Shown here one piece after another: positions 31,533 through 42,229 of a stretch of 64,000 bases of DNA. Source of the DNA: Lucinisca nassula (taxonomy: Eukaryota; Mollusca; Bivalvia; Lucinida; Lucinidae); contig CAUZLF010000749.1 in assembly GCA_963580285.1 (NCBI GenBank), forward strand, positions 62,001 to 126,000. Reading direction: 5' to 3'. Below the pieces are notes generated by a model. It was not told the DNA's origin. It saw only the letters and a program-made list of their open reading frames with translations, and searched no databases. Numbering within the stretch: position 1 is the first letter of the stretch; the number at the start of each line of letters is the position of its first letter. A program made the position numbers and the translations under genes.

Positions 31533-31671
31533 GATTATTAAAGTACACAAGAATCGCGATACATGTACACTTTATTTAGTTCCGATCGACCTCTTTACCA
31601 CTCCAATCCTCTTCTTTAAACTTTAAATTTTACACAAATTTAAAAAGACAACCATAATGTTCACATCGTGA
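31533..31671. other. Short unassigned spacer
   Basis: AT-rich DNA between the duplicated retroelement 5' end and the LTR palindrome. Nothing recognised. Confidence 0.3.
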
Positions 31672-32570
31672 TGTCATAGGTAGAAATAAAACAAGAAATT
31701 ATTACAGTTGTTTTGTTGTTCTTTTATCCAACTTCGTTATGTAAACGTCTCACTATTTCCCGTCCATTAATCGGGTACATAACGTCATTGTTTTCCTGCT
31801 CCTTAGTCCTATAAGTTTCCGTAAAATGTCCTATACAGTGAATCAAGTATTAACCTGTGTATCAAATAATACTCACTGGTGTAATCGGGTGCATGTTGTT
31901 TTGCTCCAGTGCATTTGCCAGTCAGTTGTGTGAGAGTAAACAACTATGTTTCTCATCTCTCTATATACATGTTTATCATGTATTCATAGTTTATTTCCAT
32001 ACATGTTTATCATGTATTGATTAGTGTTTCAATTATTGTTACAGGTTAGTAGATTTACTAGACTAGTTTTGCTAATTAGGATTCATTAGATAACATGTTA
32101 ACCTTAATTCCAAAGTACGTAACGTCTTCATAAGACGCTAGTCTGTTTGTTTCAATCTGATGTTATAGATATTTTAATTAGAAAGTTAATTAGCATTAAT
32201 AAGATGTTAATAAGTTACTGTTTTATTAGCATAACTATGTTGTTTTGCTCCAGGGCATTTGCCAGTCAGTTGTGTGAGAGTAAACAACTATGTTTCTCAT
32301 CTCTCTATATACATGTTTATCATGTATTCATAGTTTATTTCCATACATGTTTATCATGTATTGATTAGTGTTTCAATTATTGTTACAGATTGTTGTACAG
32401 TCATCATCATGTGAATCGTCGTATGTGGGTCATCATGTGTATCGTCGTTTGTGGATCATCGTCATTAAACAATCATCTTCAACAGTAGGCTCCCTTGTGT
32501 TATGAACTCCAGAGAACCCACAATATCAAGTACACACTGTGTACAGTCACGGAAACAGCTAGCCAACCCC
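31672..32570 (+). mobile_element. LTR of a retrotransposon, plus orientation, 3'-truncated (left arm of palindrome)
   Basis: Starts TGTCATAGGTAG, the LTR 5' end, and matches the right arm over 899 bp without net indels. It breaks off at GCTAGCCAACCCC before the LTR 3' end. It contains an internal direct repeat of ~150 bp (31897-32044 and 32238-32388). Small frames inside are chance. Confidence 0.75.
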
Positions 32571-32605
32571 TCGTTGGGCGCCAATGTCACGGGACGCGGG
32601 TTTTA
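32571..32605 (-). promoter_or_regulatory. tRNA-Lys-type primer-binding site and LTR 3' end
   Basis: On the minus strand the spacer reads ..CCCGCGTCCCGTGACA, ending in CA, then TTGGCGCCCAACGAGGGG. TGGCGCCCAACG-GGGG is the complement of the tRNA-Lys 3' end, with one mismatch. This identifies the right arm as an LTR and fixes its 3' end near 32588. Confidence 0.7.
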
Positions 32606-33504
32606 GGGGTTGGCTAGCTGTTTCCGTGACTGTACACAGTGTGTACTTGATATAGTGGGTTCTCTGGAGTTCATAACACAAGGGAGCCTACTGTTGAAGA
32701 TGATTGTTTAATGACGATGATCCACAAACGACGATACACATGATGACCCACATACGACGATACACATGATGATGACTGTACAACAATCTGTAACAATAAT
32801 TGAAACACTAATCAATACATGATAAACATGTATGGAAATAAACTATGAATACATGATAAACATGTATATAGAGAGATGAGAAACATAGTTGTTTACTCTC
32901 ACACAACTGACTGGCAAATGCCCTGGAGCAAAACAACATAGTTATGCTAATAAAACAGTAACTTATTAACATCTTATTAATGCTAATTAACTTTCTAATT
33001 AAAATATCTATAAAATCAGATTGAAACAAACAGACTAGCGTCTTATGAAGACGTTACGTACTTTGGAATTAAGGTTAACATGTTATCTAATGAATCCTAA
33101 TTAGCAAAACTAGTCTAGTAAATCTACTAACCTGTAACAATAATGGAAACACTTATCAATACATGATAAACATGTATGGAAATAAACTATGAATACATGA
33201 TAAACATGTATATAGAGAGATGAGAAACATAGTTGTTTACTCTCACACAACTGACTGGCAAATGCACTGGAGCAAAACAACATGCACCCGATTACACCAG
33301 TGAGTATTATTTGATACACAGGTTAATACTTGATTCACTGTATAGGACATTTTACGGAAACTTATAGGACTAAGGAGCAGGAAAACAATGGCGTTATGTA
33401 CCCGATTAATGGACGGGAAATAGTGAGACGTTTACATAACGAAGTTGGATAAAAGAACAACAAAACAACTGTAATAATTTCTTGTTTTATTTCTACCTAT
33501 GACA
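32588..33504 (-). mobile_element. Complete LTR, minus orientation (right arm of palindrome)
   Basis: TG..CA bounded (TGTCATAGG..CCCGTGACA), about 917 bp, immediately followed on its strand by a PBS. It mirrors 31672-32570 with only a handful of mismatches (for example near 31790/33392 and 32163/33013). No gag-pol is attached and I see no target duplication. Gypsy-type is likely but not proven. Confidence 0.75.
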
Positions 33505-34815
33505 CTAATGTGTGTATTCCATCTCAAATCGTGAGTGATTGTCCAACCAAGGAATTTAATAGAGTTCACATTTTCGAGGACCGTTTCCTCTTAGGTGTAA
33601 GAGGCCTTAATTTCATTTATTCTTTTCCTAGTTATCTGCATTTATTACATTTAACGGGTTAAAATCTCATGCCCTATTTTCGTGCCCAACATCCTAATCT
33701 ATCTATATCCTTCTGAAGTTCATTGAGTCCTCAGTATCTCTGATTTCCAGATAGCAAATACAGTCTGCAGTCTTATTTCCGAGTCAATGTCAGTGGAAAT
33801 ATCATTGATGTACAGGGAGAATAGCAGCGGACCAAGAACAGTCCCCTGGGGGACACCAGATAAAACTGGCGCCCATACTGAAGATTCACCATTAACAACA
33901 ACACGCTGTTTTCTGTAGCAAAGGAAGGAATTTATCCATTTGAGAGTCTTCCCTTCAGTTCCATGACCAAATAGTTTGGATTTAAGTAGTTCATGAGGAG
34001 GGGTGTCAAAAGCCTTCTCGAAATCCAGAATAAATTTGTCCACCTGCCCCCATTTGTCCAGAATTTTCGCCCAATCATTAATAACCGTACTCGACTGAGT
34101 TTCGCAACTATGCCTTTCCCTAAATGCATGTTGTCTGTCTGACAAAAGTTTATGTTCATCCAAGTGGGCCATGGTGTTTGAGCAGACTATGTGTTCAAGC
34201 AATTTATATAGAACACAGGTCAGTGACACCGGGCGATAATTACGAGCAAGAGCCCTGTCTCCTTTTTTGAAAAGTGGAAAGATGTTCGCTAGATGTCATT
34301 CTTTGGGAATTTCACCCGTATCGAGAGATTGTTGGAAAAGATTAGCAAAAACTGGACCTAACTCGTTTGCTAGTTCCTTCAGGACTCTAGGATGAAGCTC
34401 ATCAGGCCCTAAAGTTTCAGAAGGGTTCAAGCCTTTAAGTAAATTGATCACTCCCGCGGAGGATACAACAATATTTTCCATGAATGGGGCCGATCTTCCA
34501 GTAAATAGAACCTCGTTGAACTTAGTTTTATTAAATGCATCATTGAATTGACCAACCGATTCCACTGCCCTTTCAGATTCCGATTCAGCGACCCCGTTCC
34601 CTCCTCTTTTATTAAGGGGTGGGGTACCTTGCCTATCTTTCTTCTGGCTATTGATATATCTGTAGAAGTCTCTGGGATTTGCCTTTACATCACCTACCAT
34701 GTTATTTACATACAGATCATGCTGATTTTTGATGTCATTTTTAATTTCTCGTCTCAAGTTTTCAAATTTTGCTCTGAGTTAACCGCTTCCCAACTTTTTG
34801 CCTTATCATGAATCT
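33505..34815 (-). pseudogene. CR1/jockey-like LINE, linker to thumb, truncated by the LTR pair
   Basis: 34757-34296 encodes the linker and fingers (NLRREIKNDIK, NPRDFYRYINSQKKD, ELHPRVLKELANELGPVF). 34229-33720 encodes the palm ([40 protein letters not shown]). The FADD box region is lost to a frameshift ([11 protein letters not shown]). The remainder to 33505 is a stop-ridden thumb that ends at GATGGAATACACACATTAG, where the LTR begins. It preserves the Trp codon and G run mutated in the 24-kb copy. Confidence 0.85.
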
Positions 34816-35828
34816 TATGACAACTGACATTCATACACCAGGATCTGCGATGGGAAGTTAGTCCCTAGCTCTCACTAAAGAGGTACACCATTCTCACCAC
34901 CTTCAGCTGCTGAAATAATCGAATCGGGAAGGAAATTCCAATCTCTAATGGTTCGGGGAAAGAATGATTCTTTATAAATGTCAGTTCTTGCAGCAGGGGT
35001 CTGGAACGCCAGTGAATGATGATTTCTACAGTGCCTAGCTGGGGGAACAAGGTCATCTATTGGGATGCTGGCCGCCCCCTTTAGACCTTTGTATAAAAGT
35101 ATGAGCCTACTGCCTTTTCTCCTTCTCTTGAGAGACTCCCATCTTAATTTTCCTAGTATTCCAGTCATGCTTCCAGTTTCAAAGCAGTAATTGCTTTTTA
35201 CAACTGTAGCAGCTCTACTCTGCACTTTTTCGTTTGTTTATTTTTTTTTTTTTTTTCATTAAGGAACAAGACCTTTATATGCTGTCTCTTTTATATCCCG
35301 GGGATACTGATGAAGATTTCGCCTCAGGAAACCAAACTGACGTGTCACCAGTAACAATTCTGATTCTGAAATTCTGAATATGTATATTCCATCTCAAATC
35401 GTGTGTGAGTGTCACCCCAAGGTATTAGAATCTACGTTCTCCTGGTGTATGGATGTCATTTGACGTGTCACCAGTAACCTTTCTGATTCAACAATTCTGA
35501 GGACCGCTCCCTCTAAGGTGTAAGAAGCCTCAATTTTATTTATCCTCTTCCTAGTTTTCTGCACAATATTGCATTTAACGGGCTGAAATCTCATGCCCCA
35601 TTTTCGTGCCAAACATCCTAACCTATCTATATCATTCTGAAGTTTCAGTGGGTCCTGTGTATCTCTAATTTCCCGGTAGCAAACACAGTCGTCTGCGAAC
35701 AGTCTTATTTCTGAGTCTATGTCAGTGGAAATATCATTAATGTACCGGGAGAACACCAGTGGACCAAGAAAGTCCATTGCGGGACCAAGAACAGCCCCTT
35801 GTAGGACTCCAGACAAAACTGGTGCCAT
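34816..35828 (-). pseudogene. CR1/jockey-like LINE, palm to 3' end
   Basis: 35828-35412 encodes APVLSGVLQG..LGP, an insertion-bearing palm (AMDFLGPL duplication), RLFADDC (intact FADD) and CLARKWGMRFQPVKCNI. 35330-35240 encodes LRRNLHQYPRDIKETAYKGLV. 35225-34875 encodes the C terminus (KLRWESLKRRRKGS, ESFFPRTIRDWNFLPD) and 3' UTR. An extra 3'-tail fragment (35443-35510) is inserted, and a poly-A/T run lies at 35234. Tandem with the previous copy in the same orientation. Confidence 0.8.
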
Positions 35829-35837
35829 CTTTGTCGG

Positions 35838-35935
35838 GGTGAGTATACTGAGTCGGTTGCCTCAGTTGGTGAGTGGTTAAATCTAGAATTTAGCTTTAAA
35901 AACAGGAGAGGTCACTTACAACTATTTTCAATCTG
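35838..35935 (-). repeat. LINE 3' UTR fragment
   Basis: TATACTGAGTCGGT..CCTCAGTTGG..TAGAATTTAGC matches 21380-21460, the 3' UTR of the other LINE family. Confidence 0.5.
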
Positions 35936-36011
35936 AAGGGTCGATAGAAAACGCAGCTTTTTACGCAGCTATATCAAATAAAGGAAACACGCAGGCACTT
36001 TGAGAAAAGAT

Positions 36012-36510
36012 TGGCTTGCATGGTGCTCCCACGCAGAGCTGAAACTGATCGCAAGTTAGAAGGACTAATATGTTCTATAAAAGGGTTATCCTTTGGAAGC
36101 AAGGAATACACCACAGAACTGAAAAATATGGAGTGTACATGTTTTCTGGGCCAGACTAGCTAGTTTCGGCCAATTAGGCCTCATCAGTGACCCTCAGATA
36201 TTTTCAAAATTCTACGATGGAATCAATGATCCCAAAGGACAAGAAAATATAATCTACACTATGATGTAGGGCAGGGAGACGTTTTACCGCCGCCACACAT
36301 TCCCACACACCAACTGTAGTGAAGTTAAATATGCCCAGACAAAGTAGTGCGAGTCGGACCGTCCAATGCAGATAAGCACTATCTGTTTCACTTGGTGGCA
36401 GAACTTGGGATTTCATTTCATTTCAATGCACAACATTGGAAGCGACGTCTCCAAAATGATCTAAATAATAAATGATGAGGACGTTAAACATGAGTTCAAA
36501 CAAACAAACT
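36012..36510 (+). mobile_element. SINE-A copy with a ~280-bp insertion
   Basis: 36012-36055 (GGTGCTCCCACGCAGAGCTGAAACTGA) and 36336-36510 (AGTCGGACCGTCC..AAACAAACAAAC) are SINE-A in order. The intervening segment includes TAGTTTCGGCCAATTAGGCCTCATCAGTGACCCT, a dispersed repeat also present at 50420-50470. Confidence 0.6.
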
Positions 36511-36581
36511 AATTACTGAATAAATTAATATCGTATTTATTTATTAATTAATTTATTTATTTATTTATTTCTACTTCAAAC

Positions 36582-36758
36582 CATAGGGGCTTGAATCATG
36601 ACAAAATAAAATAATAATAATAAAAAAAAAAATATATATATATATATTTTTTTTTTTTATTTTGGTACTAGTCTCTAATATAGTACCAAAAAAAAAAAAA
36701 AAAAAAAAAATTTCATTTTTTTTTTTTTTTTTTTTTTTTCATGATTCAAGCCCCTATG
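36582..36758. mobile_element. 177-bp palindromic MITE with 7-bp target duplication
   Basis: Perfect 19-bp inverted ends CATAGGGGCTTGAATCATG / CATGATTCAAGCCCCTATG around A/T homopolymer runs. TTCAAAC at 36575-36581 and 36759-36765. It inserted in an F-element fragment. Confidence 0.85.
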
Positions 36759-37221
36759 TTCAAACATAGATTGTGGGTATTCAATAGAACCTCATTTTTG
36801 ACTTGATTGTACAGAGGACCCGCGTTATAACGACAGTATTTGTTCCCTATTATTGAGCCGTTATAAAGAATTTGCAGTCATAAAGAATCCTAGTTAGGAG
36901 TATGATAGGTAACAAGAAGCTTTTTCCCCATATTACTCCAAAAAACAAATATTATAGACATTTGTTAGAATCGCCTCGGTTAGGCGGTGACAGGTCATCT
37001 CGGCCCCTAACAAACTCGGCCCCTGACAAACTCGGCCCCTAGCAAACTCGGCCCCTACAAACTCGGCCCCTGACAAACTCGGCCCCTTTAATTAGAATAT
37101 GTATATATTAGGGTTGGAATTGACTTATTATCAAACTATTACACATATTTTTTATGTACATATGCCTAATTACGCTGTCATTCATTCTTTCATGAACGGC
37201 AGAAAAAATAAGTTTCTTTCT

Positions 37222-37362
37222 TAAGACATTATTTTTCTTAAATCTGCTAAAAAAAACAGATTGCAAAAATAAGAAAAATATCACAATTTTTCATCTTAAA
37301 ATTTCCATTTTTGGCCAAAAAAAAAATGATAATATATTTGTATAGGAGTGTTTTCGTAATGA
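37222..37362. repeat. Family F terminal fragment
   Basis: TTATTTTTCTTAAATCTGC..AAAAATAAGAAAAATATCACAATTTTTCATC..TATAGGAGTGTTTTCGTAATG. Confidence 0.65.
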
Positions 37363-37436
37363 ACGTCGCCAACGCACAATCAAATCGTAGAGAACCGTGT
37401 ATATCATGAACTATATTGTTTTCGATTTGTTTTTGT

Positions 37437-37688
37437 TTGTTTGAATTGGGGGTTAACGACACCGTCAACATTATTTAGGTCATTTTGGAGACGTTGCTTC
37501 CCAAGCCCTGCCGCTCGATGAAACCAGAAGGCTTATATGCATTAGACGATCTGACTCACACCGCTTTGCCTGGGCAGGCTTAGTCCTTTTAAGCAGTTTA
37601 CCATTACTCGTGTGTGGTCAGATTCCGGCAACTCTGCGTGGAAGCATCATGCAGCCCAAACTATTTCTCCAAGCCCCGATGGGCGGGG
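37437..37688 (-). mobile_element. SINE-A with 11-bp target duplication, minus
   Basis: ATATTGTTTTC flanks it on both sides (ends near 37429, and 37691-37701). Internal deletion after ACGTTGCTTCC. Confidence 0.75.
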
Positions 37689-37736
37689 CGAATATTGTTT
37701 TCTATAGGTTTACATTTGGTTTTACGCTGGAAATGT

Positions 37737-38104
37737 TAATATCACACACAAAAAAAAATACGCCTATTCTTAAATATTGAATTTTTCACCACCCAAATAT
37801 GAAAATTTTCAGCTGAAACAAGAACATATTTTTCTTATTTCTGCTATAAACATAGATATCGGGTACTTGTTAGAACCACATTGACAGGGCGATTCTAACA
37901 AGTACCAACAATCTATGTTTTTGATCAAACAGATTTGGGTACTTGTAAAAACGGCATCGACGAGGCGGTTCTTACAAGAACCAACAATCTATGTTTTTGA
38001 GAAGAAAAAAAGTAAATTGATATAAACCCTTGTAAACCCCAGTTTTACTATATAAAAGTGTGGTTGCAGGTGGTCAAAAGTATATAGGCATGTTTTCGTG
38101 ATGC
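37737..38104. mobile_element. Family F element, two hairpins
   Basis: TACGCCTATTC.. at the left and TATAGGCATGTTTTCGTGATG at the right. Two tandem GGTACTTGT(T/A)AGAAC hairpins lie between. Confidence 0.65.
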
Positions 38105-38778
38105 CACACTCAATTCCAACACCGTCCCAATTAAGCACCGGTTTCCGCGATCTTTTATCGTGGATAAGGTTTCGTATTAAAAACGATAAATATGCTCAAA
38201 CTTTCTGTGAAACCACCTATCCACTTTCCAAATTAATTCTCGGAAACAAAAACATTGTATTTTAGGACCTAAATGCTGCTAGGAACTGAGTTTGTAGGGA
38301 CGGAGTTGAATGGGGGCCGAGTTTGCTAGGGGCCGAGTTTGTCAGGGGCCGGGTTTGTCAGGGGCCGAGTTTGTTAGGGGCCGAGATGTCCATAAATCGG
38401 TTAGGCGATTCTGACAAATATCTATAGGCCATATATAACATTTGTTTCTTGGAGTATTAGATTCCAAGACCCTTTCATGACTATGGACTCGATTTGTGCA
38501 TTTCCAACCCGAGGGAAGCCCACGCCGCTCGGAACCGAGGCTAAGCCTTTAGCTAAGTAGTCATTCCATTCAAAATGCTGTCATAACGAGTTATGCCGTT
38601 ATAACGGTTGTCGGTATAAAAAGGTTGACTGTATAAAGGTAATGTGTTTGCATTTCGGCTGCATTTGTTACAGAAAGATTTCAAAAAGAAAAATCAACTG
38701 TGCATTGCTATGAAAATAGATTGACGGCGTCACGCGGTTCTAAAGAGTACCTACAATCTTTGTATTTGAATAATATCA

Positions 38779-39330
38779 ATGCAAAATATAAGTGAAAGCA
38801 ATGATCAGGAATCGATACAATTAACTCACAGCTACCATCAGAGACACCAAAGGGAAAGAAACACAAAAATGAAACAACAGAACCTAATGGACACATCAAT
38901 AGCGGAAAGCCAAAAGGACAGTTACTGTCCCACAAAATGGCCAATTGGCTATCCAAAACAAAACAATATAAGCGATACAAACACTCAAAGACAACCCATA
39001 ACGAAAATAAACCGCGACAGAAGAACCACATTGGAACGGTCAGTGAAACGAATTCCACAGGGGGGGGGGGGGGGGGGGGGGCTTAAATCGATTTTACGTG
39101 GCCACAATCCTCGCCCTTACTTCCGTCGCGATTTAGACAAATTATTTGTTCAGTCCGCTTGATGGTATCCTAACTCATCAGTGCAACATCTCTGCGAACA
39201 CAAAAAAATCAAACAACCACAGAGATGAAACAACGGTGAGGACTCGACAGCAAGATAACACTGAAATGCTGGAGCAAAAGAAAACTAACAAGCCTTGTAA
39301 ATACGTTTTCTGACACTGCGGTGGGCTTTA
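38779..39330 (-). repeat. Dispersed repeat J, minus, with 22-bp poly-G
   Basis: The reverse complement matches 44070-44585 (GTCGCGGTTTATTTT.GTTATGGTTTG, TTGGATAGCCAATTGGCCATTTTGT, GGTGTCTC.GATGG). A poly-G run spans 39060-39081. The 127-aa frame is a reverse-strand read of the repeat, not a gene. Confidence 0.6.
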
Positions 39331-39700
39331 TTGAGGGTGTAAATTAACGTGATGTCATGTCCAATTTTAATTAAAGTTAAAAAGAGAAACGACCAGGAAC
39401 TGAGCAATTCAGATCCCAGATCACTAGGGAAAGAAGAAGACGAAACATGGAGTGACGACAGAAAACAAAATGGACAACGGTTAATATGAGTCAGCAGCTC
39501 TTTCGCAAACAGGCGGTGACTCAGAATATCTAAACCTAACTAAAAATGAGCAATGTACATAATGGGGGAAAGAATCAGATCACAATTATGACAAACATTA
39601 AACTCTATGATGACTGCTTTCACGCCTTCAAGGTCGGATATTTCATTACGATAACACACCCGTTCGACATAGTGCATATTTCTCATCTCCAAAATGGCTA
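39331..39700. other. No gene or recognised repeat
   Basis: Nothing supported; 82-86 aa frames on both strands overlap and look random. Confidence 0.3.
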
Positions 39701-39938
39701 CTTTTCTGATGAAAATCCATATTTTTCTTATAAATATTGCAAACATAGGTCGTGGGTGCTCGTTAGAACCGCCTATGTCTCTAAGTTGCCATAGCAACAA
39801 AACTAAAAGGCGAACCTATGTCTTGGAGTAAAAACCCACAACCTATATCCTGGAGTAAAAATAAGAAAAATAATGTATACCCGCGTAAACCCCCGTTTTC
39901 TCTATATAAAGTTGGGGTAAAGGGGGGGGGGGGGGGGT
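39700..39938. repeat. Eroded F element and 18-bp poly-G
   Basis: TATTTTTCTTATAAATATTGCAAACATAGGTCGTGGGTGCTCGTTAGAACC..AATAAGAAAAATAATGTATACCC..CTATATAAAG, followed by G18 at 39918-39937. Confidence 0.55.
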
Positions 39939-39939
39939 T

Positions 39940-40440
39940 CATTTCACGGACAGATTCATGTGATGTAATCGCGTCTTATTATTAAATTGATTGATGCATC
40001 GTCCTATACACGATAATCTAATTATTGATACGTTTTTAACGACACGCGTATCGATTAATCTGATGATTGATAAGTTAATCGATACGCCTGTCATTAATTT
40101 CATTAATAACACAATCCCCATTTTATGAATACACATCTGTAGAAAAGTTACGTCTGAAGAGATATTTAGCTGATGAACTTTAAAAAAGATAATTATATAA
40201 AATCGAACATTTTCTTAGATCAGCGGGAGATTGTCAGAAAAAATATTTTATGAACACTTTATCATCATGATCGATAATATTAATATCAATATACCCATCG
40301 TTTTCATAGTTATAATTTATATTTTATTAACATTACTTATTATTATTATTTACATCTTCTTGGATCAGCGGGAGACTTGCAGAGAAATTATTTCACAATC
40401 ACTTCCCTTAAATCACTTAATGCCACATATTAATTGACAT
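39940..40440. other. No gene; AT-rich with ATCGATTA repeats
   Basis: Repeated GATACG, TAATCGAT and TTGATAA motifs. Nothing else supported. Confidence 0.3.
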
Positions 40441-41085
40441 TAGAAGGACTAAGGCTGTCACCTACATGTTTTAGGTGACCTCAACCTCAGAGACATTGTT
40501 TTGCCCGACAGGCTCAGCAAACAAGGTACAATGTAGAGTCAGTCTCAAGGACAGACATTGATTGACATTACGAATGATCATGGCTTAGAACAAATTGTTA
40601 ACTTCGCAACTCGTGTTAAGAACACATTGGATCTAATTCTTACAATTTTGCCCGGACATTTGAAGATATTCAGTTTCCAGATAACCTAAATGATCATGAT
40701 ATTATCTCCCGATATTTAAAAATATACATTCCACCAATAAAGAAACCTCGGAGGGGTGTACTCGTATCAAAAAGGTAGAAGGATGCGCTCAGATTTGCAA
40801 AGGAGAAATACTTTAATGGTCATTCAGACGCTCGGTTTGTCCAGGAGAACTTTTATTTGATAACTTCTTTCATTCATACTCCGGCTGAAAATCATATCCC
40901 CTCAAAAACTAGTAGGTCTGCATCTTCGATTCACTGGATTACACCAGAGATAAGAAGACAAATTCGCAGTCTAAGGGATAAGATTCATGCAAAGGCGAGA
41001 ACAAAAAAGAAAGAAAAAGAAAATGAGACGGGAAGTGGTAAACTCAGGACAAAATTTGAAAACTTGAGACGTGAAATCAAGACTG
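40441..41085 (+). pseudogene. CR1-like LINE endonuclease-RT linker fragment
   Basis: Frames contain GDLNLRDIVLPDRLSKQGT, ITNDHGLEQIVNFATRVKNT and LDLILT (end of the endonuclease), then LRFAKEKYFNGHSDAR-like, ITSFIHTPAENHIP, HWITPEIRRQIRSLRDK and LRTKFENLRREIKTD, joining the linker seen at 34757. Multiple frameshifts. It ends in a 24-A run at 41086. Confidence 0.7.
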
Positions 41086-41149
41086 ATAAAAAAAAAAAAA
41101 AAAAAAAAAAAACAACAAAAAAAAACAAACAAAAAAAAAACAGCATGAT

Positions 41150-41388
41150 GGTACCTGATGCTTTGTCTCTGGTTGGTCCCGTCGGGGTCTGGCTGTTGGT
41201 GTTCTTTTGCTCCGGCGTCTCGGTGGTTTCATGCTGTCTGTCCTCGCAGTTGTTTCGTGGTTGTTTGGATTTTGTGTTCTCGGGGGTGTTGCTCTGGTGG
41301 GTTGGGAAGCCTTCATGCGGACCGAGCAAATTATTTGTCTAAATTGCGACAGAATCAAGGGCGACGATTGCAGCCGCGTAAAATCGAT
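41150..41388 (+). repeat. Dispersed repeat J, plus
   Basis: TGATGCTTTGTCTCTGGTTGGTCCCGTC.., TTCTTTTGCTCCGGCGTCTCGG and TTCATGCGGACCGAGCAAATTATTTGTC, also present at 44075-44320. Confidence 0.6.
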
Positions 41389-41601
41389 TTAACTCTTATC
41401 ATGCTGTTCACGACAACCCCTATCTTTGGAAACAGTGTAGATCCAGATCAGATGGCTTCCGAAGAAGCCATCTGATCAGGATCTACACTGTTTGACATTA
41501 AGTTTATAGCCTTGTAGGAATAAATTACATCGAGTAATCTGATTGGTTCAAAGTCAGAGATGGGTGTGGCTAAAATGAATATTCAACAAGAGAACGGTTA
41601 A
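41389..41601 (-). mobile_element. TTAA-type MITE (piggyBac-like), minus
   Basis: TTAA at 41389-41392 and 41598-41601. CTTATCATGCTGTTCACGACAACCCC..; perfect central hairpin AACAGTGTAGATCCAGATCAGATGGCTTC; ends GAATATTCAACAAGAGAACGG. It interrupts repeat J. Confidence 0.75.
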
Positions 41602-41639
41602 GCTCCCCAATGAAATACGTCACTGACCGTTCCAAGTCG

Positions 41640-41790
41640 GTTCTTCTGTTGCGGTCTTTTTTTTTTTTTTTTTTTTTTTGTTATATTTCGTCTTTGAATG
41701 TGTGAATCGCTTATATCTTTTTGTTTTTGATAGGCGATTGGCCATTTTGTTGGATTCCCCTTAAATTAGACCGGGGCGTACAGTCAACGG
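41640..41790 (+). repeat. Repeat J continuation and poly-T
   Basis: TTCTGTTGCGGTC(T)n..TCGTCTTTGAATGTGTGAATCGCTTATATC..GGCGATTGGCCATTTTG. Confidence 0.55.
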
Positions 41791-42097
41791 ATCTTACCCA
41801 TAAACCGGAGCGTACCCTATTTGGGCTATCATTTTTTTCAGTTTTTCGACTGTTTCTTGTAGTTTTTCTTTGATGTCTTTTTATACTAGCGGATTTGGTA
41901 ATATCACCGTCATCACTGGGCGCGATTAAGTCTCAGCATAAGGGTTAAAAACTTCCGGCTGTTTGAAAAACTGAAATTTTAAGGAAAGTATAAAATTACG
42001 GATATATCCGTAAAATATCTTTTTTTTTTTCAAACAATTTCTAGAAGTATAAAACTATTTGTATAACTTAAGGCGTTGTTCAAGTATGATATAATGC

Positions 42098-42133
<36 letters not shown>

Positions 42134-42229
42134 AAAGAAAAAAACAAAAACAAATAATAAACAAAAAAAATCCAAAAGATTAGTTTTTTTACTAAAGCTC
42201 TACTGACCCCAAGTATCTGTGTGCTGAGT
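41791..42229. other. No gene; poly-A tract
   Basis: Unassigned AT-rich DNA with a 30-bp A run at 42100-42129. Confidence 0.3.

Larger units (their letters stand above)
36996..38388. mobile_element. Foldback element with 16-bp iterated inverted termini
   Basis: Six CTCGGCCCCTrACAAA units on the left (37000-37087) mirror five on the right (38293-38388). The outermost pair is CATCTCGGCCCCTAACAAA on each side. It interrupts an F hairpin (AGAATCGCCTCGGTTAGGCG left, CGGTTAGGCGATTCTGAC right). The core holds further F and SINE-A copies. Confidence 0.75.
36812..38631. mobile_element. pogo/Tigger-like element (degenerate) with nested insertions
   Basis: TA-flanked. The left end CAGAGGACCCGCGTTATAACGACAG and the right end ..CGTTATAACGGTTGTCGGTATAAAAAGGTTGACTG are partly inverted (shared CAG, GTTATAACG). 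The interior is filled by other elements. Confidence 0.45.

Noticed and set aside
32147..33029. Two identical 73-aa ORFs as a gene pair
   Set aside because: They are the same LTR sequence in inverted arms; no domain, no conserved start context.
36520..36760. Centromeric or replication-origin AT-rich region
   Set aside because: The A/T runs are the interior of a MITE with clear TIRs and TSD plus a short ATTT microsatellite; no array.
36996..37087. CRISPR-like array (regular 16-bp repeats)
   Set aside because: Repeats are contiguous without unique spacers, mirrored at the other end of a foldback element, in a eukaryotic genome.
38779..39162. 127-aa hypothetical protein with poly-Gly
   Set aside because: Reverse-strand reading of dispersed repeat J; the glycine run is a homopolymer G tract.
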